Positions 20,201 to 35,200 of a stretch of DNA of 41,127 bases are shown here, piece after piece. The notes under the pieces were generated by a model that saw only the letters and a list, made by a program, of their open reading frames with translations, searched no databases and was not told the DNA's origin. Location of the stretch: positions 1 through 41,127 of the forward strand of contig CAJUEL010000041.1 of assembly GCA_910585455.1 (NCBI GenBank). Direction: 5' to 3'. This DNA comes from an uncultured Eisenbergiella sp. Its GTDB lineage: Bacteria; Bacillota; Clostridia; Lachnospirales; Lachnospiraceae. The position numbers and the translations under genes were made by a program. Position 1 is the stretch's first letter. Every line of letters begins with the position of its first letter.

Positions 20201-23200
20201 CCCTTCCTTTACTTTTTTTGTCGGGCATATTATACTATAGAAACAGAGATACGAAAAATATATATATCGTATAAGAGGTATATAAATTGTATATGGATAT
20301 CAATTTTGAATATTATAAGATTTTTTATTATGTCGCAAAATACAAAAACATCACAAAAGCGGCGACGGCTCTCGGCAGCAGTCAGCCAAACGTCACGCGG
20401 ATCATAAAGCTTTTGGAAGCCCAGCTTGACTGCAGGCTCTTTGTCCGTGAGCCCAGAGGCTTAAGCCTCACCGGCGAAGGGGAAATGCTGTATGCCCATA
20501 TAGAGACCGCCTGCCGTCAGCTTCTGCGCGTACAGGAAAAAATCGGAGAACAGGAAATGCCGGGAAGCGGCGTGATCGAAATAGGAGCGACCGAAACGGC
20601 GCTTCATCTCTTTTTGTTCGATGCGATGCGTGATTTCAAGCTGAAGTACCCCGGCATCCGGGTCAAGGTCCACAACCACAGCACCCCGGAAATCCTGCGT
20701 TATCTTGCTGCCGGCAGGCTGGATTTCGCGGTGATCACAGCCCCCTTTGAAACCCCCGGCAGCTTTTGGGCGGAGGATTTGCATCATTTCCGGGAAGTCC
20801 CCGTAGGCGGAACGCAGTATCAATATTTACGCGACACAAACGTGGATCGCGCAGCGCTCGCCCAATGTCCCTGGGTCGGGCTGGGCAGAGGTACAGCGAC
20901 CTATGATTTTTATAAACATTTTTTTACCACACTGGGCATGGAGGTGGAGCTGGACATGGAGGTCGCAACCTTTGATCTGATGCTCCCCCTCCTTCTGAAC
21001 AATTTCGGCATCGGTTTCATCCCGGAAAGCCTCGCCCTGCCCCTTTTTCAGGAAAAAAAGCTGGTACAAATCCCTGTGGATTTCGAAATGCCCCTGCGCG
21101 CCATCCGGCTTGTCCTGGACCGCAGACAGCACAAAAGCACGGCTGCGGATACCTTCTGCCAATATTTAAAGAGCAGGCGGACGCCGGAAACGGAGCAAAG
21201 AACCAGCGGGGAATGATTCACCTCGCAAAAAAACCATATCCCATTTCCATATTATAAATCCCATAACAGGAAAGCGTCTGCGGCCGCTCCTCTTCCGGAT
21301 AATAATCCGGCCACCAGCTCAAAAAGTCTTCGTCCAGCTCCTCCACCGGCGTCTGCGGCAGGTAAAGCAGAAATTCCCTTCCCTCATCCAGCCCGTAGGG
21401 CTCCGATGCCACATAGCGGATTTCCTCCTCGATCCATTCCTCTCCGGCCGCATTTTTCATTTTCACTTCGCCCAGAGTCATGGACCAGGTGTAATCGTTG
21501 ATTCGTTTTATATCCGTAAAAGTGCCGGTAAAATCGCTGATATATACGGAGCCGTGAGGATAGCCCTCCCCCTGATCTCCCATTTCGGAATCATGGTAGC
21601 CTCCCGCAAAGGAACCGTCCCTGTTTAAAAGCAGGGAAGTTCCCCACGCGCCCGCCCCGCTGGCAAACATGAACTCCATGGGAAATTCTTCGGGAAGCTG
21701 CTCCTCTCCTGCAGCCGCAGTCTGCTCCGTCTCCGGCTGCTCCATCTCTGGCTGCTCCGCATCCTCCCCCTGTGTTTCTGTCATCTGCTCCAGCAATGCT
21801 CCGTCCCCCTCCTCAGGCGCTGACTCATCTGTTTGCCCCTGCTGTAGCTCTGCTATCCCTGCCTGCAAAGCATCCGTCTCTTTTGCCTGCAGTTCTGACT
21901 CCAAAGCGTCTGATTCCTGATACGTCTGCGATGACGGCGCACGGTCCGTCCCCTGACAACCGACCAGAAGGCTCATTCCCGCTGTCATGCACAATACAGT
22001 CAAACGATACTTTTCAAATTTTCGTTTCATCTCTCTTCCCCTTTTCCCTCCTGCAGACATCCATCCTCTGTGCGCGCCCGGCTCATCGCCATACGGCATC
22101 CGTTCGCCCGGTATCAGTATCCTTGCGTTCAATGCCGGTAATCCAGGGAGCCTGTCAGAGCACACGGATGCTACAGCAATCTTTTCACAAATTTCCTCTC
22201 TTACTTACGCAGAATCTTATCCATGGATTTCCCCTTTGCCAATTCATCAACCAGCTTGTCCAGATAGCGGATCTCCTGCAGCAGGGGCTCTTCGATATCC
22301 TCCACCCTGACACCACAGACCACTCCCCTGATCAACCTTCTGTTCTCATTTAAGGCCGGCGCACGCTGAAAAAAATCCCCCAAAGTAACCGTCTTTTCCA
22401 GCATTTCCTCCAGCTTTTCCTGGCTGTATCCGGTAAGCCACCTGATCACCTCATCCACTTCCCGCTTCATCCTGCCCTTTTTCTCTACCTTGCTCACATA
22501 GAGCGGATAAACCTTTGCAAAATCCATCCGGTATACCTTTTCATTGTCCATAGCGCCCTGTTTCCTCTCCCTGATCGTCACATGAATGCTGTCTCCTGGC
22601 TGCTTTCCAATACGGGAACGGATATTTTTACATGCGCCTATCGTATAGCAAACGCTCCCGTCAGGATTCTTCCTTTCCATATTTACAACACTGCCATCAC
22701 AGGGTTCCCCCAATCCCTTTGATACAATACAGTATAACACAGCTCTATCCGGATGCAAAGAGATTTCCGCGGCTGGCTGATGCGTGAACCGTTACATAAA
22801 GTGCTGCCATGAGCGGCCTGACCGGTCGCTCACGGCAGCAATCCGGAGCGGTATTTCAGGGTATACTTCGTAAATGCCGCCCTCATTCCTGTGTCATTGT
22901 CTCACGGCATGTGCGTTAAAACGCGGCGTGCTTTCATCAAACCATTCAGTTCAACTTCTTCACTGTCACCACAGCATTCACGCCACTTCCCAGCGTAACA
23001 CCGACCGCCACGAGCGCTGCGACTGCCATATCTATCACATCCCCTGCATCCAGACTGATAATGACGCTTCCCTGAAATGGGGAACCCACTCCTACAGAAA
23101 GGACTCTGGAAACTGTGGCGGAAGGGATATTCACACCGTTTTCTCTGACGGATAACGTCACTGTTGTGCCGACTGCCACGGACAGTGTGACCGAATACGT

Positions 23201-26200
23201 GATTTCATACACGCCCGGCTCCGTAACCGTGATGCTGTCTGTCGGCGTATAATTCACTCCCTGAGATGACATGGAATCCGGCAGCGGAATCTTCGTGCTC
23301 TGTCCCAGCAAAAGATTTAAGGTTCTCGGATCCGCGCTATAAAGACCACCATAGGCCGCCAAACCGTTTGCAGGTCCGGTCGCGCCTGTTGCCCCGGTAG
23401 CGCCGGTGACACCATCCACTCCGGCAGGTCCGGTCGCGCCGGTGACTCCCGCCACTCCGGCAGGTCCTGTTGCGCCTGTTGCTCCGGTAGCCCCTGCAGG
23501 GCCTGTTGCGCCTGTGGCTCCGGTAGGTCCTGTTGCGCCTGTAGCTCCGGTCACTCCGGCAGGTCCAGCGGCTCCGGTAGCCCCAGTAGGTCCTGTTGCG
23601 CCGGTCGCTCCGGTCACTCCGGCAGGTCCGGTAACACCAGTCGCTCCTGTCGCACCTGCAGGGCCCTGAATTCCCTGAATCCCCTGGGGTCCCTGTGGAC
23701 CGGTCACACCCGTCGCCCCGACCGGTCCTGGGTCTCCCTGGGGTCCCTGCGGGCCGGTGGCTCCCGTCACGCCGGGCACACCCTGTGGACCCGTCGCTCC
23801 CGTAGCGCCAGTGACTCCGGGCACACCCTGAACGCCCTGCACACCCTGCGCGCCTGTTGCTCCTGTTGCGCCGGTAGCGCCGACAGCTCCTGGCTCACCG
23901 GTGGCTCCCGTTGCGCCGGGTACGCCTTGAATCCCCTGAGGTCCCTGCGGACCGGTGGCTCCTGTCGCTCCCGCCATTCCGGGCACACCCTGAAGTCCCT
24001 GCGGGCCCTGCGGACCGGTCGCTCCTGTCGCTCCCGGTTCCCCCGGAAGCCCCTGTGCGCCTGTTGCGCCTGTTACGCCCTGCGGACCCGCAGCTCCCTG
24101 CAGCCCTGTTGCGCCCGTTGCACCCGTCACGCCGGTCGCTCCGGTCACACCCTGCGCACCGTCAACCCCCGGCACACCCTGCGGACCCTCCTGCCCCTGA
24201 AATCCTCTCGGTCCCTGGAATCCTCTGGGTCCCTGCGGTCCCGTCGGGCCCTGCAGTCCTCTCGGTCCCGGACAGCCTCTCGGTCCCTGGGGGCCCATCG
24301 GTCCCGTCGGGCCGACCGGACCGGGGCAACAGTTACAATCTACAGGCTCATTACAGTCACAGCCGCTACTGCAGCAATTATCACAACAGTCATCGCAGCA
24401 ATCGTCACAACAGTTGTTCCCAAAATTTCTTCTGAAAAAAGCCATTTTTCAAATCTCCTTATCTGTTCGTCTGTAACAGTCCGCCAGGCGGGCTATTACG
24501 GGTATCTACACTATATAAATTATGCCGTTTCCCGCGAAATTCCCCCAAAATATTCCTCATTCTGCAAAAATTCTCTCCCATATGGCTTAAGCGCTCCCGC
24601 CCGTCTGTGATATGCCAGCGCTCCCTCCTTGTCTCCCATCCGGTCACAGCAGACACATGCCTGCACACAGGGCACATATCCATAGCATTCCTCCTGTACA
24701 AATCCACCTTCCGTATCATGCCGGGCAGCATGCAGCGCCGCCCGATACCAGAATAACGCCTGCTCCCACCGCCCTCTGTCAAAAAAATGCTTCCCCAGAT
24801 CACAGCACAGCTCCCCGCCCGGCGCATGAAAGGAAAGCCCTTTCAACAAAAAAGAAAGCGCCCGTTCCTCCTGCCCCATCCCATAGCAGCAATAGGCCGC
24901 GATCCGGCAGGCTTCCACCTGATTTTCCCAAAAGGCATCCTTTCTTTCCGGCAGCTGTCCCAGACAAAACGCCGCCTCGCTGTACCGTTTATGGTAGTAT
25001 AGCTCTCTCCCGTAATAAAATAAATCCCGCGCTGACCACAGCAGACCTTCTTCCTTCATTTTTTCATAAATATTGAGATTCCGGGTACTATGCGCCTTCT
25101 TTTCACTATGGTGCTCCACGCAAATGTCCGCATACTCCACAGCCCCCCGGACCGCGATCGCCTCATGAACCCGTCCCTCCCATAAAAATCCCGTCGTTCT
25201 TTTTAAAAGCCGTTCCCGGTAATAAACAAAAACCGCCTTTCCCCGTTCATCAACTCCCGCCGCGTATTTCATCATCACGGCGTCCGGCCCGTTCTGCGCC
25301 CGCTCTTTCCATACAAGCAGCTTCTCTTTTTCTACAGCAGGCAAAACATCATCCGCATCCAGCCACATGCAGTAGTCCATACCCGCTTTTGAAAAGGAAT
25401 AGTTTCTCGCCGCCGAAAAATCATCTATCCAGGCAAAATCATAGAGCTTATCCGTATAGCGCGCCGCAATTTTACGCGTGTCGTCCATAGAGCCGGTGTC
25501 CACAATCACAATTTCGTCCACCGCGTCATGCACCGAATCCAGACACCTTTCTAAAACCTTCTCTTCATCCCTGACTATCATACACAGACTGATGGTAACC
25601 ATTCGCTTTTATCCACTCCCGCACATCATTTCATCACTCCCATTATCATATGAAAATGCGCCGCCGGATGGGACCCTCCCCGGCAGCGCACATCTGCAAT
25701 ATATGAAAAAACAGCACAATCCGAAGACCATGCTGTTTTACTGATAACAGTTCGGACTTGTCCAGACTGCTACGTTTTACAATTCTTATTCCATTCTCGT
25801 CCAGACCTGCATCTCGTTTTCAGACCGGTTCGCCCACATATAGTAGGGGATGAACCTTAAGCCGACCACCTTTTTATGGTCCGCCCGCCAGGTATGATAC
25901 AGACCTGCCATTTCCTTCGCCTCCCGCCGGTATCCGGGCATTTCGATGGTTTTAGCCGGAATTCCACAGATTTTTTCCTCCACCACAGTCGGTTTGGAGC
26001 CTGCGCCCAGGGAAAGCATGTGCAGGTCTTTGCCGTTGTCCGCCTCCTCCAGGCAATACACAATGGGACCTCTCGTCACAGCGACCTTTCCCACATCCTC
26101 CCGCACCCTGGGATTCGCGGCGATCAGCTTCACCTCCATGGGGAAGGAAAGCTCTATGCAATCCTCCTCCTGCCATTCCTTTTTCACATACAGATAACCG

Positions 26201-29200
26201 TCCCTTTCCTCCGTCTGCGCATCCTCCAGCCCGCTCGCCTCATAGCCGCTGCACCAGTCGGGAAGGCGCAGCGCCAGCCGGAAGGAAGTGTTTTGTGCGC
26301 GCACCTTGATTTTCACATTTCCGTCCCAGGGGAAGCCGGATTCCACGCACACATCCACATCCTGTCCCTGCACCTTTTTGGAAAGAATTCCTCCCATATA
26401 AAGATGCACAAACAGGGTATCCTCCGATTCCGTATAGGCATAGGAGCCGATAGAGGAAAGCAGCCTGGCCAGATTGGGCGGACAGCATGCGCAGCCAAAC
26501 CACTTCTGACGGACAGGCTTTACATGAAACTTCCGCTCATCCCGGCGACAGGCCTCCGGATTCACCTCCAGCGGATTGACATAGAAAAAGCTTTTTCCGT
26601 CTAACGCCATGCCGCTCAGAACGCCGTTATAGAGCGCGCGCTCCATCACATTCGCATACCTGGCGTCCGGTCTGATCTCCAGCATTCTTCTCGCAAAAAA
26701 CACAAGGCCGATGGAAGCGCAGGTTTCCGCATATGCGGTATCGTTGGGCAGATCATAGGGGAAAGAAAAAGCCTCTCCGATATGGGTGCCGCCGATTCCG
26801 CCGGTCACATACATTTTTTCGTTCACAATGCTGTTCCAGAGCTTCTCACAGGCGCCGTATAGCGCTTCGTCCCCCGTCAGGCGCGCCACATCCGCCATGC
26901 CGGAATACAGATATACCGCACGCACCGCATGTCCCACCGCTTCATCCTGCTCCCGCACCGGCAGATGCGCCTGATTGTACTGATAGCGAAGCTCCTCCTT
27001 TTGGCCCCTTCTTTGCATATCGGGATGCTGCTCACTGTCAAAATAGTAAGGGCGCTTTCCCCTCTCATCCACAAAGAACCGCGCGAGCGTAAGGTATCTC
27101 TCTTCTTTGGTCACCTCATAGAGCCGCACCAGCGCCATCTCCGCGATCTCATGTCCCGGATAGCCCTTGCATTTGCCCTCCTCACTGCCGAAATAATTCC
27201 CGATATAATCCGCAAACCGCCGCACCGCGTTTAAAAGCTTATCCTTGCCCGTCGCCTGATAGTAAGCGACCGCCCCCTCTGTCAGATGCCCGAAGCAATA
27301 CAGCTCATGGTGGTCGCGCAGATTGGAAAAGGTCTTATCCCTGCCGTTGATGATATAGTAGGTATCCAGATAGCCGTCCTCCTGCTGCGCCGCGCATACC
27401 AGATCAATCGCGCCGTCCGCGATCCGCTCCAGCTCTTCATCCGGATGCTGGGTCAGAGAATACCCCACCGCCTCAATCCATTTGGAAAAATCGCTGTCCT
27501 GAAAAACAAAACCGTAGAATTTGTCCTCCAGGTGCTCCGGATCCTCCGGCAGCGCTTCAAACCCGCGGAAGGTATATGCAGGCTCTACAAACGCATCCCC
27601 CTTTTCCCGTTTCTCCTGATTCAGCTTCCCCGCGACCTTAAAATTCCGCATACAAAAGCTCGGTGCAGCCCCTTCCACTTCATCGTTCAGCGCCGCCCAC
27701 TGATAGGGAAGAACCTCCCTGCGGACGAGCTCCATCTCTCCCTTCCAGAACGCGTCCGTGATCTGGATATCCCGCAGCGACAGCGGACTGCTGTACCAGT
27801 TTTTCTCCATTACCATACTCCTTCCTGCCAAAGCCCGGCAAACCCTGCATCCCTTTCTGAATCATAGCATCTCATCACGCTGCAATTCAGAAAAAACAAT
27901 AACCATATAAGTGAATCATACTGGATAATTCTCTTTTCTTCCATTGTCAAACCGGAATATAGCATGTATAATATGGAAAGATATTCAATGTCAGGCGCTT
28001 ATGGCAGGCATCTAAAGTAAACCGGAACCGCTATTGACACCAAATATTTACCACAATTTCCAAAAAACCCGGAGGAATATCCATGCTATATCTTGAAAAA
28101 ATGACGCCCCACCGAATCACCAGCGCCAACTATATGACCAATGTCAACGCCACGCTGCATCCGGACCGCATCCTTTTGGAGCATGATTTTCTTTATATTC
28201 TGGACGGCGTATGGGAAATCATGGAGGAAGATACCGTCTATGAAGTAAAAAAGGATGATCTGCTCATCCTCGCTTCCGGCCGCCATCACTACGGGAAAAC
28301 GCCCTGCTCTCCCGGCACCCGCCATATGTATCTCCACGCCCTGCCAACCCCCGCCGAAAAGAGACTGGGCAATGGCGATCCAAAATCCATCCGCCAGGAA
28401 GCTATCACGCAAAAAGGAGCGGTGCAGACCGCCCCTTTCCAGATGGACAATATGGAAAATATGCTGTTATGCCCTTCCCTGCTCCACTGCCAGTCCGCGC
28501 CCTGCATCCGGAAATGCTTTCACGAAATCATTTCCGCCGGCTGGGCGCCGACGCCGGAGCTGGAAAACCGCCTTTCCCTTCTGTTTTCCCTGCTGCTGTG
28601 CGAAATAACAGATCTGCTACACGCTTCCCCCGGCCAATCCATCACAGATCCCATGGTGGATGAGGTGTGCCAGCGCATCCGCACCACGCCCCAGACCTTT
28701 TTTGCGGCGAAGGATATCGCCGCCGAATACTTCATTTGCGAGCGCACCCTGAACAATCGTTTTCAAAAGGTCTGCGGAAAATCCTTCTACGCCTTCCAGA
28801 TGGAAACGAAGCTGGAAATGGTGCGCCAGTTTTTGCTTTCCCAGCCCCAGGCAAAGCTGCATGAGGCCGCGTTAAACTATGGTTTCTATGATGAGTTCCA
28901 TCTGAGCAAGGCATTTAAAAGCCGCTTCGGCATGCCGCCCTCCCAGTACCGGATGCGCGCACACCATGCCATATCCGGCTAAAATGCCACGTAAAGCATC
29001 AGACACAGACTGCCCGCCGAACGCACAGCGCTGTCGGACCGACGACCGTCAATCGTCAATATACTCCACGCTTCCGTCGGAATAGGTCACCACCCAGTAT
29101 CCGGTATCCTCGCCGCAATCCTCCACGTAGACGCGGCTTACCTCTGTCACACCGCCATCCTGACTGCCCGCCTGCGCTTCCAGGGCAGCCTGTGCCTCCA

Positions 29201-32200
29201 AAGCCGCCTTCGCTTCCTCTTCGGCACGCTTTGCCGCATCCGAATCTGTCGTTTTATTCTGTGCCGTTTTATCCTCCTGCACAGCTTTTTCCCTGACCTG
29301 CGCTTCCTCTCCGTTCTCCTTTGACGCTTCCGTTTCGCTTTCCGCCTCCGAAGCTGCTTCCTCTGTTTCCGCTAAAGCCTCCTGCGAGCTTTCCGTCTCT
29401 TCTACGGTGCTTTCAGCATCCTCTTCTGTGCTTTCCACTGTGCTTTCCGTTTCCACTGCACTTTCGGTTGCATTCTCTGCCGCTGCGACTTCATTTTCTC
29501 CGTTCTGTCCGGCTCCTGCCATATCCTGTCCGCAGCCTGCAAGCAGCATCGCTGCCATCACCATCGCCAGCCATTTCCTTTTCATTCGTCTTCACTCCTT
29601 ATGTATTCTCTGTTCCTGAAAGCTGATAATCCGCCGCTGTTTCACAAGTGAGCGGCAACAACAATTCCTCCCCGGCATTTCAGTTTTGCGCGCTCTTCAT
29701 CTGCCCTTCATACAAAACCTGCAGCCGGTCCGCAGCCTCAGTCAACACCCGTACCTGCATATCGTTGCCGTTATCATACAGCTGAGATAAGTATAATAGA
29801 AAACCGTAATCACTGGAAGCGCCATTTTCTGTCAGACGCACACAAAAGGCTTCATAAATCTGCGCGCCCTCCCCGTTATCCACCTCCACATAAATCCTGC
29901 CCTCCGGCTCCATGCAGCCCTCCTGCACGATTCCCGACATTTTCAGATAGCTTCCTTCCTTTTTCATGGAAAAAGAAGCGTTTCCCAATGCGGACTCCCG
30001 CTCGCCCTCCAGCTGTCTTGCCATCCCGCTCATCTGGGGCGGCACCTCTCCCAGCGTGGGCAAATGCCGCTCCACCTTCTCCACGATGACCACATCAGGC
30101 TCTGCCGTGATCAGATCCGTCATCGGATAGGGCACCACCTTGGAAAATGTCCCATTGGCAAAATGCTCCGCCATATAGGGAAGCAGAGAATTCCCAAAGG
30201 AATCCCGGTACATCAAAAGATTCTGCGTCCCGCCGTCACAAAACGTCTGGATCAGCGTATCCTCCACCGTCGCGCCATCCCTGCCATAGCGGTATGTGAA
30301 TTCCTTCTGAAAATGAATCTCCTCCTCCGGCACGGCCCCCACCGGATAGAGCATCAGGTTCAAATCCCCGTAATAATCGCAGACGCTGTCATACGCTTCC
30401 GCTTCCCAGGTTTCATGCTCTATGCCACAGGCGTCCAGCAGCGCATTATAGGCCAGGAGCGCTCCCTTCTGATTCCAATGGGAATCCCGGGCATAATACA
30501 GCACCTCCCCCTGCGCTTCAAAAAGGGAAAACAGGTCCACATAGTGAACCCCCTCCTTTTCAAGCCAGGGAATAAGCCGCTCTGCATCGCTTTCCTGCGC
30601 CACCGTATACTGATAGCGCTCCGGCATATTTTCCCCGTAAAGGGAATTCTTATTGGGCGCAATGGTAAAAACGAAGGTCTTTCCCAAAAGCTCCGTGTAT
30701 TCCTGCATCAGCGCCATATTGTGCGCCATGTTGAAAAGCATTCTTTCGGACACGCCGTTTCTGTGCTGAAAATCATCCAGCGTCGCCTCATAGTAAAGCC
30801 AGCCATTTGTTCCACAGATCACGTTATCCGCCGCCGACACGCCAAACAGGGCGCTCCGAAGCGCCGCGTCCGCCGCCACCAGCTCCTGCCGAAAGGCGAA
30901 ATGATCGGTAAACCACAGCCCTGCCTCTGACAAAAAATCCGGATTTGGCCCTGCCCCGTCAAATAACACGGGCAATTCGGCAAGGGCTTTATTTTCTGTG
31001 GTCTGCGTGGTGGCATGTACCCCCATCCCCGCCAGAGGAACCAGACAAATCCCGATCACTGCCACAATATACAGAATCCGCCACCAGCTTCCGGATTCCT
31101 GCGTCCCGGACGGACGCTTTTTCTCCAAAGTATCTTCCATCATCGCTCCCGCTTTTTAAAATCTGAAATAAATGAAGGGATTATAGGTTCCCCCCGCAAG
31201 GCTCGTCATGCATATGAGTAAAAGCGCTACGGATACCACATAGGACAGCCCTCTGAAAATGCCAGGGTGTCCTTTGCTGTTCAAACGCGCATACAGCCAG
31301 TCCTTCACAGGAAGAGCGCCCACCATAGCGACCGCCAGCATGAACCAGAACAGCGCGTTGCATGGCGCTGCCGTAACCGCCGCCAGCTGAGTTGACCACG
31401 TAAACTTCGTATACATCGCGGCGATCATCCAGCCCGCCTGTCCGATCGTGTCCGCCCGGAAAATGACGAAGCCGGTACAAACCACCAAAAACACGTACAG
31501 ATGCCGAAAAGGTCCCATCCGCTTCGTCAGCTTTGGAAAGAAGGTTTCCAGCGACTGAAACGCGCCGTGAAACAGCCCCCACAGCACAAAGGTCCAGTTT
31601 GCGCCGTGCCACAGCCCCGTACAGAAAAAGACGAAAAGCCGGTTCCGCCATGTCCGCACCGTTCCCTTCTGATTGCCGCCAAGCGGAATATAAAGATATT
31701 CCCGAAACCAGCTTGTCAGAGAAATATGCCATTTTCTCCAGAAATCCTGCATGCTGACCGCCGCATAGGGATACCGGAAATTCTCCAGAATATGAAACCC
31801 GAACATCTTTCCCAGACCGATCGCCATGTCGCTGTAGCCGCTGAAATCAAAATAAATCTGCATCATATAGGCGACCGCTCCCAGCCATGCCCCCGGCATG
31901 CTCAAAAGGGAAGCGTCCAGCCCGAAAATATAATCCGCCATCGTCCCCATGGTATTGGAAATCAGCACCTTTTTGGAAAGCCCCACAATAAAACGCCGAA
32001 GTCCTTCGCTGACCTTTTGGGCAGTCACTTCTCTGTGATCGATCGCCGCCGCGATATCGTTATACTGGATGATCGGTCCCGCGATCAGCTGCGGAAAAAA
32101 GGAGATATACAGCAAAATTTTGGCAAAGCTTTTCTCTACCGCAACCTTTCCCCGATACGCGTCCGCCACATAGGAAATCGCCTGAAAGGTGAAAAAGGAA

Positions 32201-35200
32201 ATGCCGATGGGCAGCGCGATCTGCGGCGCCGGAAGCGAAATTTTCGTCACGCCGGCAAAGGTTGTCACCAGCATGCCCGCGTATTTAAAAACGCCCAGCA
32301 CCCCCAGGTCCAGACAAATGGCCAGACAGAATAAAAGCTTCCGCAACAGGCCCTGACAACGGGAAAACAACAGCGCGATTCCGTAATTGAAAAAGGCGCA
32401 GGCAATCATCAAAAATACATATACCGGCTCCCCATAGGCGTAGAAAATCAGGCTCGCCAGAATCAAAAACACGTTTTTTATCTTCACCGTCGGCATCAGA
32501 AAATACAGCAGAAAAACCACCGGCAAAAACGCACATAAAAAAGTTATGGAGCTGAATGCCATCTATCTCCTCCCGCTTCCTGCATCCCTTGGGCAGGAAA
32601 ACCGTCCGTATACACAACCAACATCATTCAGTTTAGCGACAGGCGCCGGGAACAAAACGGAGAGCCGCAGCGGACAGGAGCCCGGTCAGAAGGGGCATGC
32701 CTGTTTCCGGTTGCGATATCCGGAGCAGGAAATTCCACAAAATGTCAAAATATTCCTAAACGCCACAGGGCGCAACAAACTCACTCCGTTCAGACAATAT
32801 TGCGCCCTGTGGCAGGAATATCCTGACATTTTGGGAATTTCTCTGCCCCGGATAAAGCAACCGGAAACAGGCATGCCCCTTCTGACCGGGCTCCTGTCCG
32901 CTGCGGCTCTCCGTTTTGTTCCCGGCGCCTGTCGCTAAACTGAATAACATTGCTACACAACACAATCCGGTTTCACCGGACTGCCAATTCTATACCTCAA
33001 AAAATGTAGCACACAACGCTGCATTTTTATGAAAACAGGAAACATGTTAAAAATATCTTAACATAACATTAAATTTTTTCAATAGTTTTTTTATGATTTC
33101 GACATATTTCTTGCAGTTTGTTACTGTTCATGGTGCCACCGGGTGCGGACGTGCGCATCAGGCTATAGGGAACGACAAGCTTTTTGACGTTTCCTATAGC
33201 ATTTCCTCTATCACCTTTCCGTCCGCGTCGCCCAGGTCGAGCCCCATCAGGGCCGCGATCGTCACACCCTCGTCCCAGAGGGCGATCTCCCGCTCCACAA
33301 GGGTCTCCCGGATGCCGCAGCCCTTCGCCGCAAAAAAGGTCTGATACGCCTCCCCCTTCGGCAGATAGCCGTGGGTGGCGCGGATGAAATGCCGCTTTTC
33401 TTCCCGGACCGTTTTGCATTCCTGCTCCCATTCGTCCAGAAAGGCCCAGCCGTCCCTCGCCTCCACCATCAAAAAGCAATCCGGATCAGCTCCCAGCGCG
33501 GCGGCCTCTTTCACGTCAAAAATCTGTCCGATGCCGTAATCCTCCCGCCTTGCCAACCGCTCCAGAATGCCGCGCACTTTTCTCTGCAAAGCGGCGTCCT
33601 TTAGAAAGCGCCGGTTGATATAGATATAACAGCTTCCGTCGCAGTTTTTGGCAATCGCCCTCCAGCCCTTGATTTTCCCGTCCCTGACCGTGAGCAGTCC
33701 TTCCTGTTTCAAAAAAAAGTTGGGATACGCGATTTTCTCCACATCCTTCTGATAGTGATCTCCCAAAAGGATCACGCAGGTATCCTCCATATTTCCCGTC
33801 TGCGCAAGCTTCTGCATGATTTCGCCCAGGCGTTCATCCTGCCGGACGAGCGCCTGAGTCACCTTCTCATGGTGCACGCCGTAAATATGGCGATTGGTAT
33901 CCACATCGCTTAAATGCAGCAGAAAAAAATCCGGTCTGTAGGTTTCCATGGTGTAGAGCGCGCACGCCTGAATGAAGTTATCCAGCGCCGGCTGCCGCAC
34001 GCCGTCCCTTAAGTGCCCGAACATCCGGTTTAAGGAAAGCTGATAAAGGAGGGGACCGTTTACCGCATTGGTCAGAACCTGGCTCTGCCCCTTTCTCGTC
34101 ACCATGATCTCCGGAACTGCCCAATCAATCCTGCTTCTTCCCACCACAGGCCACAAAAGCGCCGCCGTCTTCATCCCCTTTTTTTTCGCTTCATCATAAA
34201 GGGTGGTGGAGTTGATATATTTTCTCTGATAAACCCAGTCCGCCCGCTCCCTGCCCGGCTGCAGCTTCGTATTGTTGATGATGCCATGATTTTTGGGCAT
34301 CCTGCCTGTGATGATCGACGTATGCGCCGGATAGGTGATGGAGGGATAGACGCTGTTGACATGACTGCACAGCGCCGCTCCCTTAAAAAAACTGCTGAAA
34401 TTCGGCAGTGTTTTTAAAAAGTCCAGATCCGCTCTCCCCACCGCGTCAAAGGAGATGATCATCACCCGTTTCGGTATTCTTCCCATTTGCTTCCCCCGCC
34501 TCTTTTTTGATCCGGCTCATATGCTCCCGGATTTTTTGCTCGTAACCGTTTCCCGTGGGCCTGTAAAATTCCTTTCCCGTCAACTCATAGGGAAGATACT
34601 GCTGCTCTACATAGTGGTTTGGATAATCGTGGGCATATTTATAATCCAGCCCGTGCCCCAGCTTCGCCGCGCCCTTATAATGGGCATCCTGCAGATGGGG
34701 CGGGATCGCCAGATTGCCCGTCTCCGACACGGCCTGCATCGCCGCCCCGATGGCGTTGACCGCCGCGTTGCTCTTGGGCGCGCACGCCACATAGGCCGCC
34801 GCATGGGCGAGGATGATCTGCGCCTCCGGCATGCCGATGCGCTCCACCGCCAGGGAAGCGCTGACCGCCACCGAAAGCGCCTGGGGATCCGCGTTGCCCA
34901 CATCCTCCGACGCGCAGATCATGATCCTTCTGGCAATGAATTTGATATCCTCCCCGGCATACAGCATCCGCGCCAGATAATACACCGCCGCGTCCGGATC
35001 GGAGCCGCGCATGCTTTTGATGAAGGCGGAAATCGTATCATAATGATTATCCCCTGTTTTGTCGTATTTTACCACCCGCTTCTGGATGCACTCCTGCGCC
35101 ACCTCCAGCGTGATATGCACCTTGCCGTCCCCGCCTTTTTTCGTCGTCAAAACGCCCAGCTCCACGGCGTTTAAGGCATGCCTGGCATCCCCGCCCGCAA